The position numbers were made by a program, and so were the translations under genes. Below, piece after piece: positions 37,355 through 51,816 of a stretch of DNA of 64,000 nt. The notes below the pieces were generated by a model. It was given only the letters and a program-made list of their open reading frames with translations, was not told the origin of the DNA and did not search any database. Every line of letters begins with the position of its first letter. Within the stretch, counting starts at the first letter, position 1. Origin of the DNA: Adineta ricciae (taxonomy: Eukaryota > Rotifera > Eurotatoria > Adinetida > Adinetidae); NCBI GenBank assembly GCA_905250025.1, contig CAJNOJ010000043.1:434001-498000 (forward strand). The letters are read 5' to 3'.

Positions 37355-38624
37355 ATGGGACAATATATAACAACTCACGATTTTTACCATTCATATACCG
37401 ATGAGCCTCATGCCACTCGACGAAAAGAAATGTTAAGTATGTTGTTTGCACCTTCTTCTCATCCTCCTAAGTATGCATGATGAAAAACTAACTAACATCT
37501 AATCTAGAAAAATATCCTGAAATTAAACAACTCATGGGTCATGATTGGCGCATGGCAGTTCAAGTAGTTCTAACTGTCCTTATCCAGATTATTGTCTCCA
37601 TATTTGTACGCAATTCTTCTTGGTTGCAATTAATATTCATCGCATATGTCATTGGTGGTACAATAAACCATACATTATCATTAGCCCTGCATGAACTAAC
37701 TCATAACCTAGCATTTGGTCATTCTCGGCCTATGGCTAATCGTCTATTAGGTTTTCTTGCTAATCTGCCACTGGGCGTACCAGCCTCAATAACTTTCAAG
37801 AAATATCATCTTGACCATCATAGGTTAATCAACTGATAAAAATGAAATTTTCACTGTGAGATCTATTTTCTGTGCTTCTAGATTCCAAGGTGATGAAGTA
37901 TACGATACCGATGTTCCGACACGTCTCGAAGTCTTCCTGTTTTCAACTCGTCCAGGAAAATTTGTTTTCCTGCTGATAATGCCACTTTTATATTCATTTC
38001 GACCGATGTTTATCTTGCCAAAACCGATACATCTTTTGGAAATCGTCAATTTAATTATTGTATTAGCGTTCGATGTCACAATGTGGTATCTATTCGGCGG
38101 AAAAACACTGTCATACTTCTTTCTGAGTACGGCGCTGGGACTTTCACTTCATCCTATTTCGGGACACTTCATCGCGGAACACTATGTGTTCAAAGAAGGA
38201 TACGAAACCTATTCGTATTACGGACCGTTGAATTCCATTACATACAATGTCGGATATCATAACGAACGTAAGCGAGAGACATTCTAGTGTGTGACGAAGG
38301 TCTCATGACTTATTTCTAGATCACGATTTTCCGTATATACCCGGTCGAAATTTGCCGAAACTGAGAAAAATTGCGCCAGAATATTACGAAAATTTACCGC
38401 ATTATTCAAGGTAAAGGGTTCCTGTCTGATTGAATTCTCCTATCTCAAGTTGAAAAATGTTTTTTAGTTGGACGAAAGTGCTCTACGATTTTGTTATGAA
38501 TGACAATGTCGGCCCGTGGGCACGCGTAGTTCGAGAGACAAAAATTGGCCGTGTATCTGTAGTCAGTCAACAAGAGTATGAAAAACAAATGAAAAATGTT
38601 GTTAAAGAAGCTCATCAAGAATAA
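37355..38624 (+). CDS. DEGS1: Sphingolipid delta-4 desaturase, paralog A
   Basis: ER membrane enzyme that turns dihydroceramide into ceramide. The N-terminus [20 protein letters not shown] matches [20 protein letters not shown]; Gly2 is the usual myristoylation site. The three His boxes are HELTHN, HLDHHR and HNEHHDFP. Family blocks [60 protein letters not shown] and [17 protein letters not shown] are all present. Five exons; about 330 aa, near the human 323. A TTTTAG acceptor lies 14 bases upstream of the ATG. It points at paralog B, about 0.9 kb away. Confidence 0.95.
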
Positions 38625-39548
38625 TTCGTTGCTTTTTTTTCTTCGTTCATTCGATATGAAATTAATCACTCTGAGAGGTATAATAATTTTCAAAATTTAA
38701 GCTTTAGATTGTCTGTTTTGCTGTTATGAGTTACGGTGATTAATTTTTGTTTTTTTCATTTTCGTGTCAGATTTTGTTCTGTTCATCATTATGAAAGTCT
38801 TCTTTTCTTTTACAAAACAGTATTGTATGTCAGTGTGTTTTCTATGCTATATGCCTAAGTCTTCCGCTATACCCTTATTATCTTTCCCTAATGAACAAGA
38901 TGGAGTCGATCAAAATAAATTCAATTACAAACAATCGTATACTGAAGGTGAACATTTATGCACAATGGTTTATTGGTAAAATAACAACGAGAGAGAGAGA
39001 AAGAGTGGCAGACAGTTCCAGAGAAGCAAGAAAACGGAAAAGTAAGCCTGCCTATGCGGACGGAAGCCATGACGAGACGACAAAGTGACACAAAACATCA
39101 AGGATGTAAGAGAACTCGTTTTATTTGATTATCTCTCGCCTCACTCAATAGCAAATAGACACAGTCGAAAGTTTTTCTTCAGATATTTCAGAGTATGACT
39201 CATAACTATACAAGGACGGCGGAGAAGAGATTAGTAATACTTTTGAATACTAATACATGCTAATAATCTAGGAAGATATATTTTTGCATGTTAATGTAAA
39301 AAAATAAATTTCGTTCGCATGTAGATCCGAAAGAGTTGGATTAGAAATCAAACTCTAAGCGTACTAAGATCGGCTTGGGTGTCTCTTGTTATTCACATCG
39401 TACTAAACTTTGTTTGAACATGCTCTCTGAAATTTCGTCATTACCAATGAAAAACATCGACAAGTGTCATGAGGTAAAAAAGTCTTCGATTGAAAATACA
39501 ACAGAAAAGAAAAAAGAGAAATATTGAAATACACACGTTCTGGACTCG
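38625..39548. other. Intergenic spacer between the two desaturase paralogs
   Basis: Convergent 3' spacer. It contains a GA-rich run near 38987-39005. No coding or repeat structure linking the two paralogs is seen. Confidence 0.5.
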
Positions 39549-41052
39549 TTATTCATTCTTTGTATGTTGGTCAGTAGACTTGACTGCTGTTGGCAATCGA
39601 CTGGAATGTTTCTTCATATTGAGTAACTTGCGTTCTTCTTTCGACATATGTGGATGTGAATTGTTGTTGTTATCAACGACTTCATGAAGAATTTCATTCA
39701 CTTTCGATTTGTTCTTCATGTCAATAGCATTCTTCGTCTTCAATGCCTCAGAGCGAATTGTTCGTCGAATACGTGATTGTGGACCTAATGCAGGATTACG
39801 AATGAAATCATACAAGACTTTTGTCCACGAATAATGGCAAGGAAGGTTATCATAATAATCCGGTGCGATCTTTTTCAACTAGAAACAATACAAACATAAG
39901 GGTAATTGAAAAACTTGAAAAGAAAGCAAATCTTACCTGAGGCAAAGCATAACCGGGAATGTTTGGAAAATCGTGATCTATTCAATGACGAATAGGTTAA
40001 TATAGAAAGACAGATAGACGAAAATTTTCTTACGTTCATTATGATATCCTACATTGAATGTTAAGTAATTCAATGGGCCATAGTAGGAATATGTTTCATA
40101 GCCTTCGACAAAAATGTAATGTTCTAAAGAAAAAAGCAATTCATGAGTGAAAGAACAAAATGAAGGAGATTCGGTGAACCTACCAGATATAAAATGGCCC
40201 GAGATCGGATGGAGACCTAAGCCTAATAATGTACCGAATAATAAATAAACAAATGATTTCAGTCCGAGAAAATAGAAGATAATTGCATCGAAAATCAATT
40301 CAATTAACAGATTAACCACTTCCAGTAATGTCACAGGTTTCGGTACACGTAATAATGGCCGTATGGCATAAAGTAATGGTTGTGCCAAAATATAGAAGAA
40401 TTTACCAACACGCGATTGAAACAACCATGCTTCAAAATAAGTTGGCAGATCAGGATCGAGCATGTCATCACCTTGAAATCTAAAGTGAGATCTCAGTCGA
40501 TGCAAAGATCGAAAGGAAGCTGCCTGCCGAGGACTTACTTATGATGATCGATGTGGTATTTTTTGAATGTTACAGATGACGGTATACAGAGTGGTAAATT
40601 AGCAACGAAACCAAGTATTCGATTCGCTAATGGTTTATGGTTACCAAAAGCTAAGTTATGACCGACTAAACAACAAATTTAAAATGAGATTTATCATCAT
40701 TCGACGGTGTTTTCTACATACTTTCATGAAAACTGATAGAGAGTGAATGATTGAGTGTGCCACTGATAACATATGTCAAGAACCAAACATATTTCCATGA
40801 AACATCTTGAACTAAAATGGCTATCACTATTTGAATAACAACGGTGAGAACGACTTGAGCTGCAATGCGCCAGTCGTGGCCCATCAGATGTTTGATCTCG
40901 GGATATTTTTCTGTAGAAAAAGCAACAAGACGATATAAGTAGGTCGACAAAATCTCATTCGAATACATACGTAACATTTCTCTTCGACGTGTGGTATGTG
41001 GTTCATCAGTATAGACCCAATGAAAATCGGATCGAGAAAGACGAGCACCCAT
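39549..41052 (-). CDS. DEGS1: Sphingolipid delta-4 desaturase, paralog B
   Basis: Second ceramide-forming desaturase. Start [20 protein letters not shown] is closer to human DEGS1 than paralog A. His boxes: FHEIGHNLAFG (split by an intron after HE and the first base of Ile), HIDHHK and HNE/HDFP. It shares [32 protein letters not shown] and [20 protein letters not shown]. The C-terminus is longer than in paralog A or human, with about 70 extra Lys/Asn/Ser-rich residues after [29 protein letters not shown] box lies 65 bases before the ATG. It is convergent with paralog A; this arrangement fits an inverted duplication. Confidence 0.95.
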
Positions 41053-41116
41053 GACGATGATTATATCTTCAAAACTAACAAAAAATATTCTAAAACAGTG
41101 CTTTAAACTTCATTCA

Positions 41117-41124
41117 TATTTATA
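41117..41124 (-). promoter_or_regulatory. TATA box of desaturase paralog B
   Basis: TATAAATA on the minus strand, 65 bases upstream of the ATG at 41052. The spacing implies a 5' leader of only about 35-40 bases. Confidence 0.5.
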
Positions 41125-41889
41125 GAGTAACTATGATTCACATAGTGTACATAACCGTAGTAGTCCTACCCACCCATAATTGTTACTACAATAGAACGAT
41201 GCGTCATGTTCGACGGCAAAATTGTTCGAATGGAGAGAAAAAAGAAAAGACGATTACTATAGCATTGAAAAAAGTTTCAATGAGTATCTCAGATGTTTGA
41301 CGACGGGCGTTGTTTATGTAGTAACGCACTGACGGTATGGGTTGAAGTAATCCGAAGGGATTTGTTCGAGAAGAAAGAAGAAAAAGAATTCGCTTTTAAA
41401 ACTCTCGATCGTTGTATTGTGAGATGTAAAGTTCGATGATTTCTTTTATTATTACGACGTTCTGTTTTTTTAGTGAAAAAAAATCAAGAGCATATAACGC
41501 GCTCTGGCATCGGTGTACTTTTTCTTTTCTTTCTTTCCTTTTAAAACAGCTCAATAAACCATATCTTCTTCTTCTTCGGATAGAATACCCTTTACACGAG
41601 AAAAAAATAAAGTCAAAGGATTTTAGCCGTGTATGTTAACATTTATATCTACTTTTTTTTCTTTCAAACTTCGTAAGTATGTCACCGATCCGAATGTTTC
41701 ACACTGGATTTAAAGATAAAATTAACTATATTTAGATAGGACGACAAGCGTTACTCATAGATAAATCAAAAGATAAATATGAATCAGAAAACAAACGATG
41801 AGTTATTCTTACCACTATTCTTCGTTTTTTCTTCCTCTTTCTGATATTATACAACTCTCTTTGACTTGATACAACCGACAAAAATACAG

Positions 41890-41892
<3 letters not shown>

Positions 41893-41922
<30 letters not shown>
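41893..41922 (+). repeat. GA dinucleotide microsatellite
   Basis: About 15 uninterrupted GA units. Confidence 0.9.
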
Positions 41923-41926
<4 letters not shown>

Positions 41927-43212
41927 GGCTAGAGTCATAAAATGGCGACAACTGAAAATCATATATACGTTTTTTTCTCTCTTCTCTCTTTTTTCTCTTC
42001 GCCTTCTTTTCCTTCTGGCTTACTCTTGTTCACGACGAACATTGAAGCTTATTTTTTTACGTTGTCATGACAAATGTGAAGTGATTGGCTACCGTTTCTG
42101 TTTCTCATCCCACATACTCGACGACAAACTAACAGACAACGCGTCATTACTTTTGAACATTGTTTTACTTTAATGTGACAACGACGAAGGAAAAGAAAAA
42201 ACTCGAAGAAAGAAGGAAAGAACGAGAAAGAAAAAGAAAGTACGACATAACTTCAGTTGTCATTGAATCAAGGTATTCATACAAGTCTTTTAATAATAAA
42301 AACATCTGTTCAGAACGAGCTTCGAAATCAAAAGAACCAAATGATTCCTTAGGCTATCTATGTAACAGCTTGTTTTTAACTGATATCTATTACTCATCTG
42401 CTAAACTTCTATTTTGTCACTAAAAAGCTTGTTTTTCATGCATGTTCTTGAATATTCGACAGCCAGGGTCATATGGTAATGTTTTCAGTACACAGAACAC
42501 TTGTTTTTCTTATCGTAATTGATCCGATTCAAACAAGATCGATTCGAAGGAACGAAAATTTAAATTTGATCTGTACATCTCAAAGCGATAGTCAATATTT
42601 GTCAGAAAATTAATTAGATGTATCAAAGATGATCGAAAGTGCGATGATACGATGTAATGAGTGAATGATGAATTGATATTTATCTAATGGAAAGAAAAAC
42701 ATTGACAACAGTGCTCCGAATGGGAAAGAATAGAGAATACTCGATTCCCCCCATAGTGCGTTCCTTTCGTCCCATTAGGATGTCTGTCTGACAACATGCC
42801 GACGTGCTTGTGCGTCATTATTTCGAGCAGTTTTGAAAATAACAAAAACAGATGACATGAAAAGTTCTGATAAATTGTACAAATATTGATCCAAGGAAAT
42901 TAACTACTATACATGTGTTCATGTTTGTTTTTGCTTCATAAAATGTTACTCAAACATTCTTTCTTTCATTCCGTCGATGGCATGATTTCGTAACCATACG
43001 TTCGAGCTTGATTTACTTTAACCTCTAGTGGGAGGATGCATTGTCACGAATTTCAATTCTGCACCGTGTACACATTTGTTCGAGACATTAACTCGTTGCC
43101 AAAGGCATTCGGTTGTCGCGAGCGGCATCTGTCTGAAGTATAGCGCATTCGTTGGATTTCATTCTTCTCCTTATCTATGAAATGAAAATTGCATACAACA
43201 ATCGATCAAATC

Positions 43213-44168
43213 ATGAATTGCAAATACTGTTGTGTAACTTGTGGTGCCGAAGCTGATGAATTATCGCATCATTATAAAGAAGGTGTCATCAAAATCATTC
43301 ATTGCGTAAAACGACGAATATTTCGAATGAAAAGCTTGATTTCGTTGTCAATTTTAGAAAGAATGCCAAAATCCAGTTGATCCCTACATTGAATTAGATG
43401 ATCTCCTTGTCTTCATTGACTTTGTTTTACTAAAATTACGAGCACATCGACATGTTCTATTCAATATTGACAAAATCAAATATAACGTATGAACTTTTTC
43501 GAAAGTCGACGCTTTTATTCGAGACTTTTTAGCACATTATCAAACTTTCATGTGCATTGATTCTTGCTAATGCGTACATTAAATGGTTTCACCTGAAAAA
43601 CGATCAATATCAATCGATTATCAATCAAGACCATCATATTTTCTATGCTCTAGAATACGGATTCTATTCGAATTTATTCGAATCATTTCTCGGTAAATCA
43701 TCCTATTGAATCCTTGTTTTCACAATCCTCCCCGTCTAGAATACACCATTCGATTTGGATTGATATTTCTCATCGCATTTGCGCAGTGGAGACAGAATTG
43801 GACAAGAGACAGGTAAGATGATCGTTGTTCCTTTTTCGGTTTTGAGAAATGTATTTTTCAGATCCATGCTTCTCTTTCGTGCATTGATTCTTTCAAGCAT
43901 TGGTCAGCTATTCATCTTACCCTTGTTAATATGGAGTCCCGATCACCGTGATTACTACGGTTTACTAATGAGTTTTATATTTACTATTCTTTGTCATACT
44001 CAGGCGCTGAATGGTAAATTGATTCGATCATTATTATTGTACGCAAATCTATTTTTATTTTTAGCTTCACGATTATTCTCATCATTAATGTCTTTTCTTT
44101 CATCAACAATAGCAATACTTCTTTCCAAATATTTGCTTTCGATAGTTTCACAGAATTCTTTTCTATAA
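43213..44168 (+). CDS. ARV1: ARV1 lipid homeostasis protein
   Basis: ER membrane protein involved in sterol and sphingolipid traffic. The N-terminal zinc-binding ARV1 homology domain is MNCKYCCVTCGAEADELSHH then YKEGVIKIIHC and, after an intron, KECQNPVDPYIELDDLLVFI; this has the two paired-Cys knuckles. RAHRHVLFNIDKIKYN follows, like YRHILFNTQI in human. Membrane segments come next: LSCALILANAYIKWFHL, IRFGLIFLIAFAQW, ILSSIGQLFILPLLIW, LLMSFIFTILCHTQAL and a last hydrophobic pair. About 270 aa. The first true ATG is at 43213, just before the Cys knuckles; an upstream in-frame TTG is not a plausible start. Confidence 0.92.
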
Positions 44169-44190
44169 AAAAAACATTTATCTAAGATAT

Positions 44191-46066
<1,876 letters not shown>

Positions 46067-46321
46067 TCACCATAACAACGAATCAATCGTTTATTGGTAC
46101 TTTAGAGGCACAAGAACAGAAAGAACGTTATTCATCCAGATGTCGCGATACGACTAGAAGATATTTCTTTCATTTATTTAAATAAAAAGAAATTGAAATT
46201 CGCAAGAGGACAAAATATAGATGAAGATAAACGATATGAAGAAAAGAGAGAGTATTTTTTCGGAAGTGAAATATCGTGGATGTCTTTTTGCTGGATTGTG
46301 CACGCTTTTCTTTGCTAAGCT

Positions 46322-47103
46322 TTATTTAACAAGACAATCTTTACCAGCAGCACAGGTACACTCTTTCATATTCAGTCGAAAACGATAATTCCAACCAAAT
46401 TGCTCGATCAAATGAACAAGCCATGTGGCACAGAAATTCGAGACTTCTTTGTGATGACTGGATGCAAGACTAGGCTTTACATCTTGATCAACGATACCTG
46501 TTACTAGATAACTAACATAATTCGGACAGAATTTGTCACGACATTCTTGTCCTTCGGCACTATTGCTCACGACACCACAGCTTATTTCACACGTTCCAAG
46601 ATAAATTTCGTGTACTTCTTCAATTGATGGTGCTGCCAAATTACGGACCACTAAAACACGTACAGAAGGATAAGCAAGGCCAGACGAAGAAGTCCATATA
46701 GATTCTAGTCAAGTGCGCGCGATTAGCTTTATCAAATGTCTCCCATGTTGATCACTTATACTAATATAACACAATGTCTCTAGAATATTTAGCCAACAGC
46801 ATTTATTTAATCAAATAAGAATAGGAGAACATCTAGAAATTCTTTTTCAGAATAATCTCAATTGTTTTTTATCGTAAACAGAAAGTACTTTTTCTTCTCT
46901 TCTTCAACCATTCAAATATCAAGTATAATGACCTCTCTCGCTCTCAAGAATGATTTTTTTAAACTATTGTTCGACACTGAGCATAACCGTTTTCCTTTCG
47001 CGTAATTTTTAGTAAATAATTTGCAAAAAACTTCAACTGTATTTTGAAACATACCTAGCATAGCCAATAGAAGAAAGCTAATTTGGATCGTAGTTACCGA
47101 CAT
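46322..47103 (-). CDS. Small secreted cysteine-rich protein, unknown family
   Basis: Exon 1 (47103-47055) codes a hydrophobic signal sequence, MSVTTIQISFLLLAML. After a 404-base intron, exon 2 (46650-46322) joins as G|TG and gives 125 aa in total. The mature part has eight Cys (CEISC, ECRDKFC, FCATW and ECTCAAGKDC), enough for four disulfides. I do not recognise the pattern. The protein is presumably secreted. The intron also contains a stray open frame (46912-47169), which I regard as noise. Confidence 0.65.
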
Positions 47104-48257
47104 TTTGTTTGATGCGAAGATTACCGACATAAAATGGATATCTACAAACGAGGAACGAACGATTGTCAAGATGATCGAATTCTATGAGAGAAAGATATGA
47201 AGACTAATTTCATCGATCTCGATTACACTTATATATATATGTATGTAAATGTCGACGCGAGAAAAATCAATCTAGAAAGCTTTTCTTCTCATCGCCTTGT
47301 TGAACGACTTCGAATGTAGGCAGATGCGAAAGCAAAAGAAATGAGTATTACATAGATAATCTTTTTCTTCTTGATATGAAGAGAACAAACTAAAAACATC
47401 CGACAGTGAAAAAAAAGGAATGAATAAAAGCAATGCGTGAAAGTTAGCTTTCGACTGCTATTATTTATCATCAGTATTGTTGAAAATGAGATGGAATGAC
47501 CGAAGAAAGAGAGAAGAATTATTAGACACTTCCTCCTTCTCCCCATTCTCTCTTTCGGTTTTCATTGTTCGTAAAGAGATTTTTCTATTCTCATAATTGA
47601 GAATAAAATTCTTTGGAGATGAATGAGGCAAGACAATCGAAAAGGTTTGTACTTGTTTATCTCTGCAGCCCGTCAATGTAGAAAATTGCAGAAGAAATGT
47701 CACTTTACATGATGAAAATGTGTCAAAAGAAGACAGCACAGTGCACAATTGCTTTTAATTCACTTAAGAAGGCGCACAATAAAAGAGAAAAGTTTCGGAT
47801 TGACGGCTTCTATGCGAGTATGTAAAACGCAACAGTATGACTTTGAGCCAAATGTCAAATGAATCGTTTCGCAAACAGCAACAAGATCAGAACTGTTTTT
47901 GTCGCTCATTTGTGATTATTCTGCCATTGTCTTATTATCATAATCAAATCGTGTAGTGAAGTTCCAAGTAGACAATCGATTAAATTGAATCGTTTGTAAG
48001 ATTATTCGATTGATATCAGTTTGCTATTTTGTATGGTAAATATGAACATATTCTTACGTGTTCTTCGCGCCAATTCTCGGATTTAAATAACTCTTGTTTG
48101 TACGTAATCTGTTCATACGTGATTTGAACAGAGATTTCTTTGTTATTTCATGACATATTCATTACAAGGATAAAAAGGTCCAGATTTCATATGACATAAC
48201 ATAGATCTTTTCTTCATTCTTTGTTCAATTTTTCGCTCTCATGGCAAATATCATCCA
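47104..48257. other. Intergenic region, no gene seen
   Basis: Divergent upstream region of the secreted Cys-rich gene (minus) and the membrane protein gene (plus). A TATATATATA run lies at about 47230-47241. Other open frames are low-complexity. Confidence 0.5.
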
Positions 48258-49199
48258 ATGATCAGAACATCGATGGTGATCATGTTCGATAGTTTCATAT
48301 CTCTATTGATTCTCAATTCTATGTTCTTTTCAGCAACATGCTTGATCATTCACACGCAACGCACGAAGGACAACGAAGAAATATGTGTACAAAATCATTT
48401 TGAAAGTCAAACAAATGATCATCTACTCGTATGTCATATAAACAATAACCGCGATCGTTCGATTCTCATTTGGTTTAAAATTGATCCAACTCTCTTCAAT
48501 TTCTTTCACTTTTATCGTTTTATACTACGAACAGTCGATGAAATTAGTTTATCCACTAATCACATCCATTTATTAACAAACTTTACTGAATTAGTCGACC
48601 AGAACAATAGTTTACGTATACTGAATTTAAATTCTGGCCAGTATGAAATCTGCCTGGATTTCCAATCGAATAATACGACATATATATATTCACCGCGGAA
48701 TGCTTGCATAGCGATTCGTATTGGCGAACTTCTCCATCGATCGTTCAAACAAAGTTCAATTCAATTGTTCATTGCGTTAATCACAGGAATTATACTCTTT
48801 CTTCTTCTTGGCCTTGTTGTACAACATGTCAAAAGTAAACAAATTGAAAGAACTGATTCCGAGCAAATAGTGACTGATAATAAAAAAAAACAGTCGCCTC
48901 AGGAACGTTCGCGTAGCTCAAGTATTCTTTCATCAGTCATTTCGACGAAGCAACGCTTATTTCGTCGGTATATTGATCAACCTGATCCATCACAAATCAG
49001 ACAATGGGCACGTAATCGGGCATTTCGTCATCGAATATCAACACAAGATAATGATCAAACACGATGGAATCAAGCTAGATCGAATGCAATGTCGCAAAAT
49101 ACTTCCTCGTTATCAGCGAATGATATTTACATCATTCCAATGAATGATTGTTCCCGAGATATTTCTTTCTATTTGACTCCAACTAAAGAATTTTATTGA
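48258..49199 (+). CDS. Type I single-pass membrane protein, unknown family
   Basis: Intronless frame of 313 aa. An N-terminal hydrophobic stretch (FISLLILNSMFFSATCLII) fits a signal peptide. The ectodomain of about 150 aa has three potential N-glycosylation sites and four Cys and reads beta-rich (SILIWFKIDPTLF, LRILNLNSGQYEICLDF), loosely like a fibronectin III fold. A transmembrane helix follows (SIQLFIALITGIILFLLLGL). The cytoplasmic tail (about 115 aa) is basic and Ser/Gln-rich. The family is not recognised; the receptor-like role is inference from topology only. Confidence 0.7.
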   Translation: MIRTSMVIMFDSFISLLILNSMFFSATCLIIHTQRTKDNEEICVQNHFESQTNDHLLVCHINNNRDRSILIWFKIDPTLFNFFHFYRFILRTVDEISLSTNHIHLLTNFTELVDQNNSLRILNLNSGQYEICLDFQSNNTTYIYSPRNACIAIRIGELLHRSFKQSSIQLFIALITGIILFLLLGLVVQHVKSKQIERTDSEQIVTDNKKKQSPQERSRSSSILSSVISTKQRLFRRYIDQPDPSQIRQWARNRAFRHRISTQDNDQTRWNQARSNAMSQNTSSLSANDIYIIPMNDCSRDISFYLTPTKEFY

Positions 49200-49271
49200 T
49201 TGAGATTTTCGAAAAAAAAGAAGATACTTTTTATTCGGTTTGGGATATATTGTTGTTATTGTTTTTATTTC

Positions 49272-51393
49272 TTAAATTCCACCATATGCTTGACGATATT
49301 CGTGTAATAATAAAGGATTAATACTACTTTGCATGTATCGGAGTGGTGATATGAATTCTTGGTTCTGCATCGTTGGTTCCGGGGCGTTTGCCTGAGTATG
49401 TTGATGACTGGTGGAAGATTTGATTGACGAAGCAGCTTTCTCGGATGAACCATATATACTGGAAACGTATTCATCGACTTGTTCATTATTTAAAGATCTT
49501 CGTGCAGGCAAACTTTGCTGTGATGGTAATTTCATCTGTGAACGTTCGACATAATTGATCGATGGGCCTGACTTGATCGTTGAATGATGGTGCCGTCGTC
49601 GTCGACGATGACCATACTCATGATACATCTGTTTACTGGAGCTATCTGATTCTTGTCGATTTTGTTTCTTCGAGGCTGATGATGATTCTAAATGACGGAT
49701 CATAGCTTGAGCGTCGTGTCCGTTCATTTTCAATCTTCTTCCCCGATAATCTTCAAAATAACCCTCGACAATGTCTAGCATATCAGATGTTGTTAGCTGA
49801 TTGGTATCAGAGTCTTCTTGATCATGGCGAAAACTGGCTCGCCGCTGTTTCGATTTCCTTTCGTTAAATAACTTTTCAATCGATTGAAGATCGACAACTG
49901 GAACAGGTTTCGATCGTCGCCGTTGTGAATGTGCCCGATGAACTGGCTGAGATATATAAGATGTTGTGTCAATACTCTTCTGTTGTGCATTTGGTTGAAT
50001 AACATCCATGAAAAGAATACGATTTCCATCTGTAGTTATCCTTTCACCATGTTCATTGATTTGATACGTTTCAGAATATGTAGCATAACTAGGAGTGCAT
50101 TCTTGAAGTGGCGGTGGTTGGAGAATTGGCTGTGGAAAAGTGTAGGTGGGCTGTTTTTGCTGAAAACCTACAAATGAATTGGGCACAACTTTTTCGATGA
50201 TGATTGGTGTTTGTTGAACAATAACTGGTTTGATATCGATGTTATTCGGTAGTGTTGGGTCGAAAGAGCTTGATTGTGACCGAACTAATTCAGGATTCAA
50301 TTGATCTGCATGGTCATATTTCGATTTCAATCGGCGACGATGATGATGTCGATTACGTATATCCGATGAACTTGATGAACTTGAACAACTACATGAACTT
50401 GAGCGATCTTCGTCATCCATGTGACGCAGATACTTATGAATTTCTTGTGTGAGATCGTCATGATACAGACCTTGATTTTGACCGAATGGAGAAGGCGGAG
50501 GCCGTGGTCGAGTTCCTGCTACATCGTCATCGTCCCATAGTTGCCATTGTTCGAGAAGATTTCCATCCGTACGGTAGAAGAAACCGTTCAACGATGGATC
50601 TAAGAGAGTATTTCGCTCATTCAACTGGTTTATTTGAGATTCGTCTTCGTTAGCAGGCGAAAGATAAATAACTCCAGTTGTTTCACTTATTTTTCGTCCA
50701 TAACGATCTAACTATTGAAAATGAAATTCAACGATAGATGTACTCGAATCATCGAAAACAAGTCATACTTGATAGAAAATAGGCGATCTGAGAAGCTTCG
50801 ATAAGGGTGGAAGGTTAGCATAAACGTCCGATATTGCACGGACAAGTGCTAAGGCAGCATCAGCGTTTTTGGTGATAAAACAATGGCATTCATCACCTGT
50901 GAAAATTTGTGTACGATGAACAACAAGACAAAATAGTGGTGGATGTTTGCTTGGAATATTCATTGTTGAATCTAACGTTACAAAACGCCAATCGATCGAA
51001 GAGGTTTGATCGTCTTCAATGACAGAAAAGCGAAGACTTGCACAATAGATTAATGACGAGATTGGAAAGAAAATCACTGTATAAGGCTGGCGAGCAAAGG
51101 TCAATTGAATGCCATTCTCATAAACCGAAAGAATAGAATCAATACCTGAAGGAAAAACCACATGGTCATACATCTCATTTCAATCGAATAGGATTACCGC
51201 GAGCTGTATTTGTACCATCAACTGGATATCGATGTGCTAACGGTTCTTGAATGGAATCAATGCCACGACGACCAGGGCTCGGTACAGCTGTGCCAATGTA
51301 TAAAACACCGCATTGAACAACCGGTTCGATGACAGTTGTTTCAGGTAGGCTGGGCAATTGATCAGTCGCCGTGTTTACTGGTTCTTGTGACAT
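49272..51393 (-). CDS. PTB/PID-domain protein with long disordered tail
   Basis: Three exons, about 670 aa. The N-terminal 190 residues look like a phosphotyrosine-binding fold: VVQCGVLYIGTAVPSPGRRG (strand 1), SIQEPLAHRYP, GIDSILSVYENGIQLTF, YTVIFFPISSLIYCASLRFS and FTGDECHCFITKNADAALAL then VRAISDVYANL (C-terminal helix). This resembles a conserved but little-studied animal PID family in which YLGSAVP...GIDS recurs. The rest is disordered: an RPRPPPSPF proline motif, poly-Ser/Cys near CSCSSSSSSS, a basic Arg/His block (HRRRRRHHHS) and many Gln and Ser. Probably a cytoplasmic adaptor; partners unknown. Confidence 0.68.
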
Positions 51394-51816
51394 ACTTCCC
51401 GTTATAATGAAACGATAAGCGAAAGAAAAACGAGAAAAGAAAATTATTCGCTGAGGTTTTTTGTACTTGCTAACAACTATTGAACAAGGTTGAGAGGAAA
51501 AGGACTAATATGACACTATGCATTGAATGATAGTAATGTCGTCGCGTGACATACCCATATCGATATACACACATAGTTAAAACATTCTTCGCTTGTTTTA
51601 TAAACCGAAAAGAGCATTCAAGTGTGACAATGATGACTTTTCATGATACAAGAAAAAAGCTTATTGTTTTGAAGATCTTTTTTAGAAAATAAACGTCAAA
51701 CGAATTTCCTATGTGAATAATAATCAAAATAGCTATCATGCTTTCAAAACGTAAGTGAAATGAACGCAATATAGTTATTTCACTGCCGTCGATTGCATCG
51801 TTCGAACTCTCGAGCG
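51394..51816. other. Intergenic region, no gene seen
   Basis: AT-rich spacer between the PTB-domain gene's 5' end and the COMT relic. Confidence 0.4.

Larger units (their letters stand above)
41053..43212. other. Intergenic region, no gene seen
   Basis: About 2.2 kb between desaturase B and ARV1, with both genes reading away from it. It holds a perfect GA dinucleotide run (about 41893-41922), T/C-rich blocks around 41510-41660 and 41970-42020, and a purine-rich run near 42181-42240. No coding signal seen. Confidence 0.5.

Noticed and set aside
41893-41922. GA run as part of a larger satellite or CRISPR-like array
   Set aside because: It is a simple dinucleotide microsatellite with no unique spacers.
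46912-47169. 85-codon minus-strand frame
   Set aside because: It reads through the donor of the secreted Cys-rich gene into its intron.
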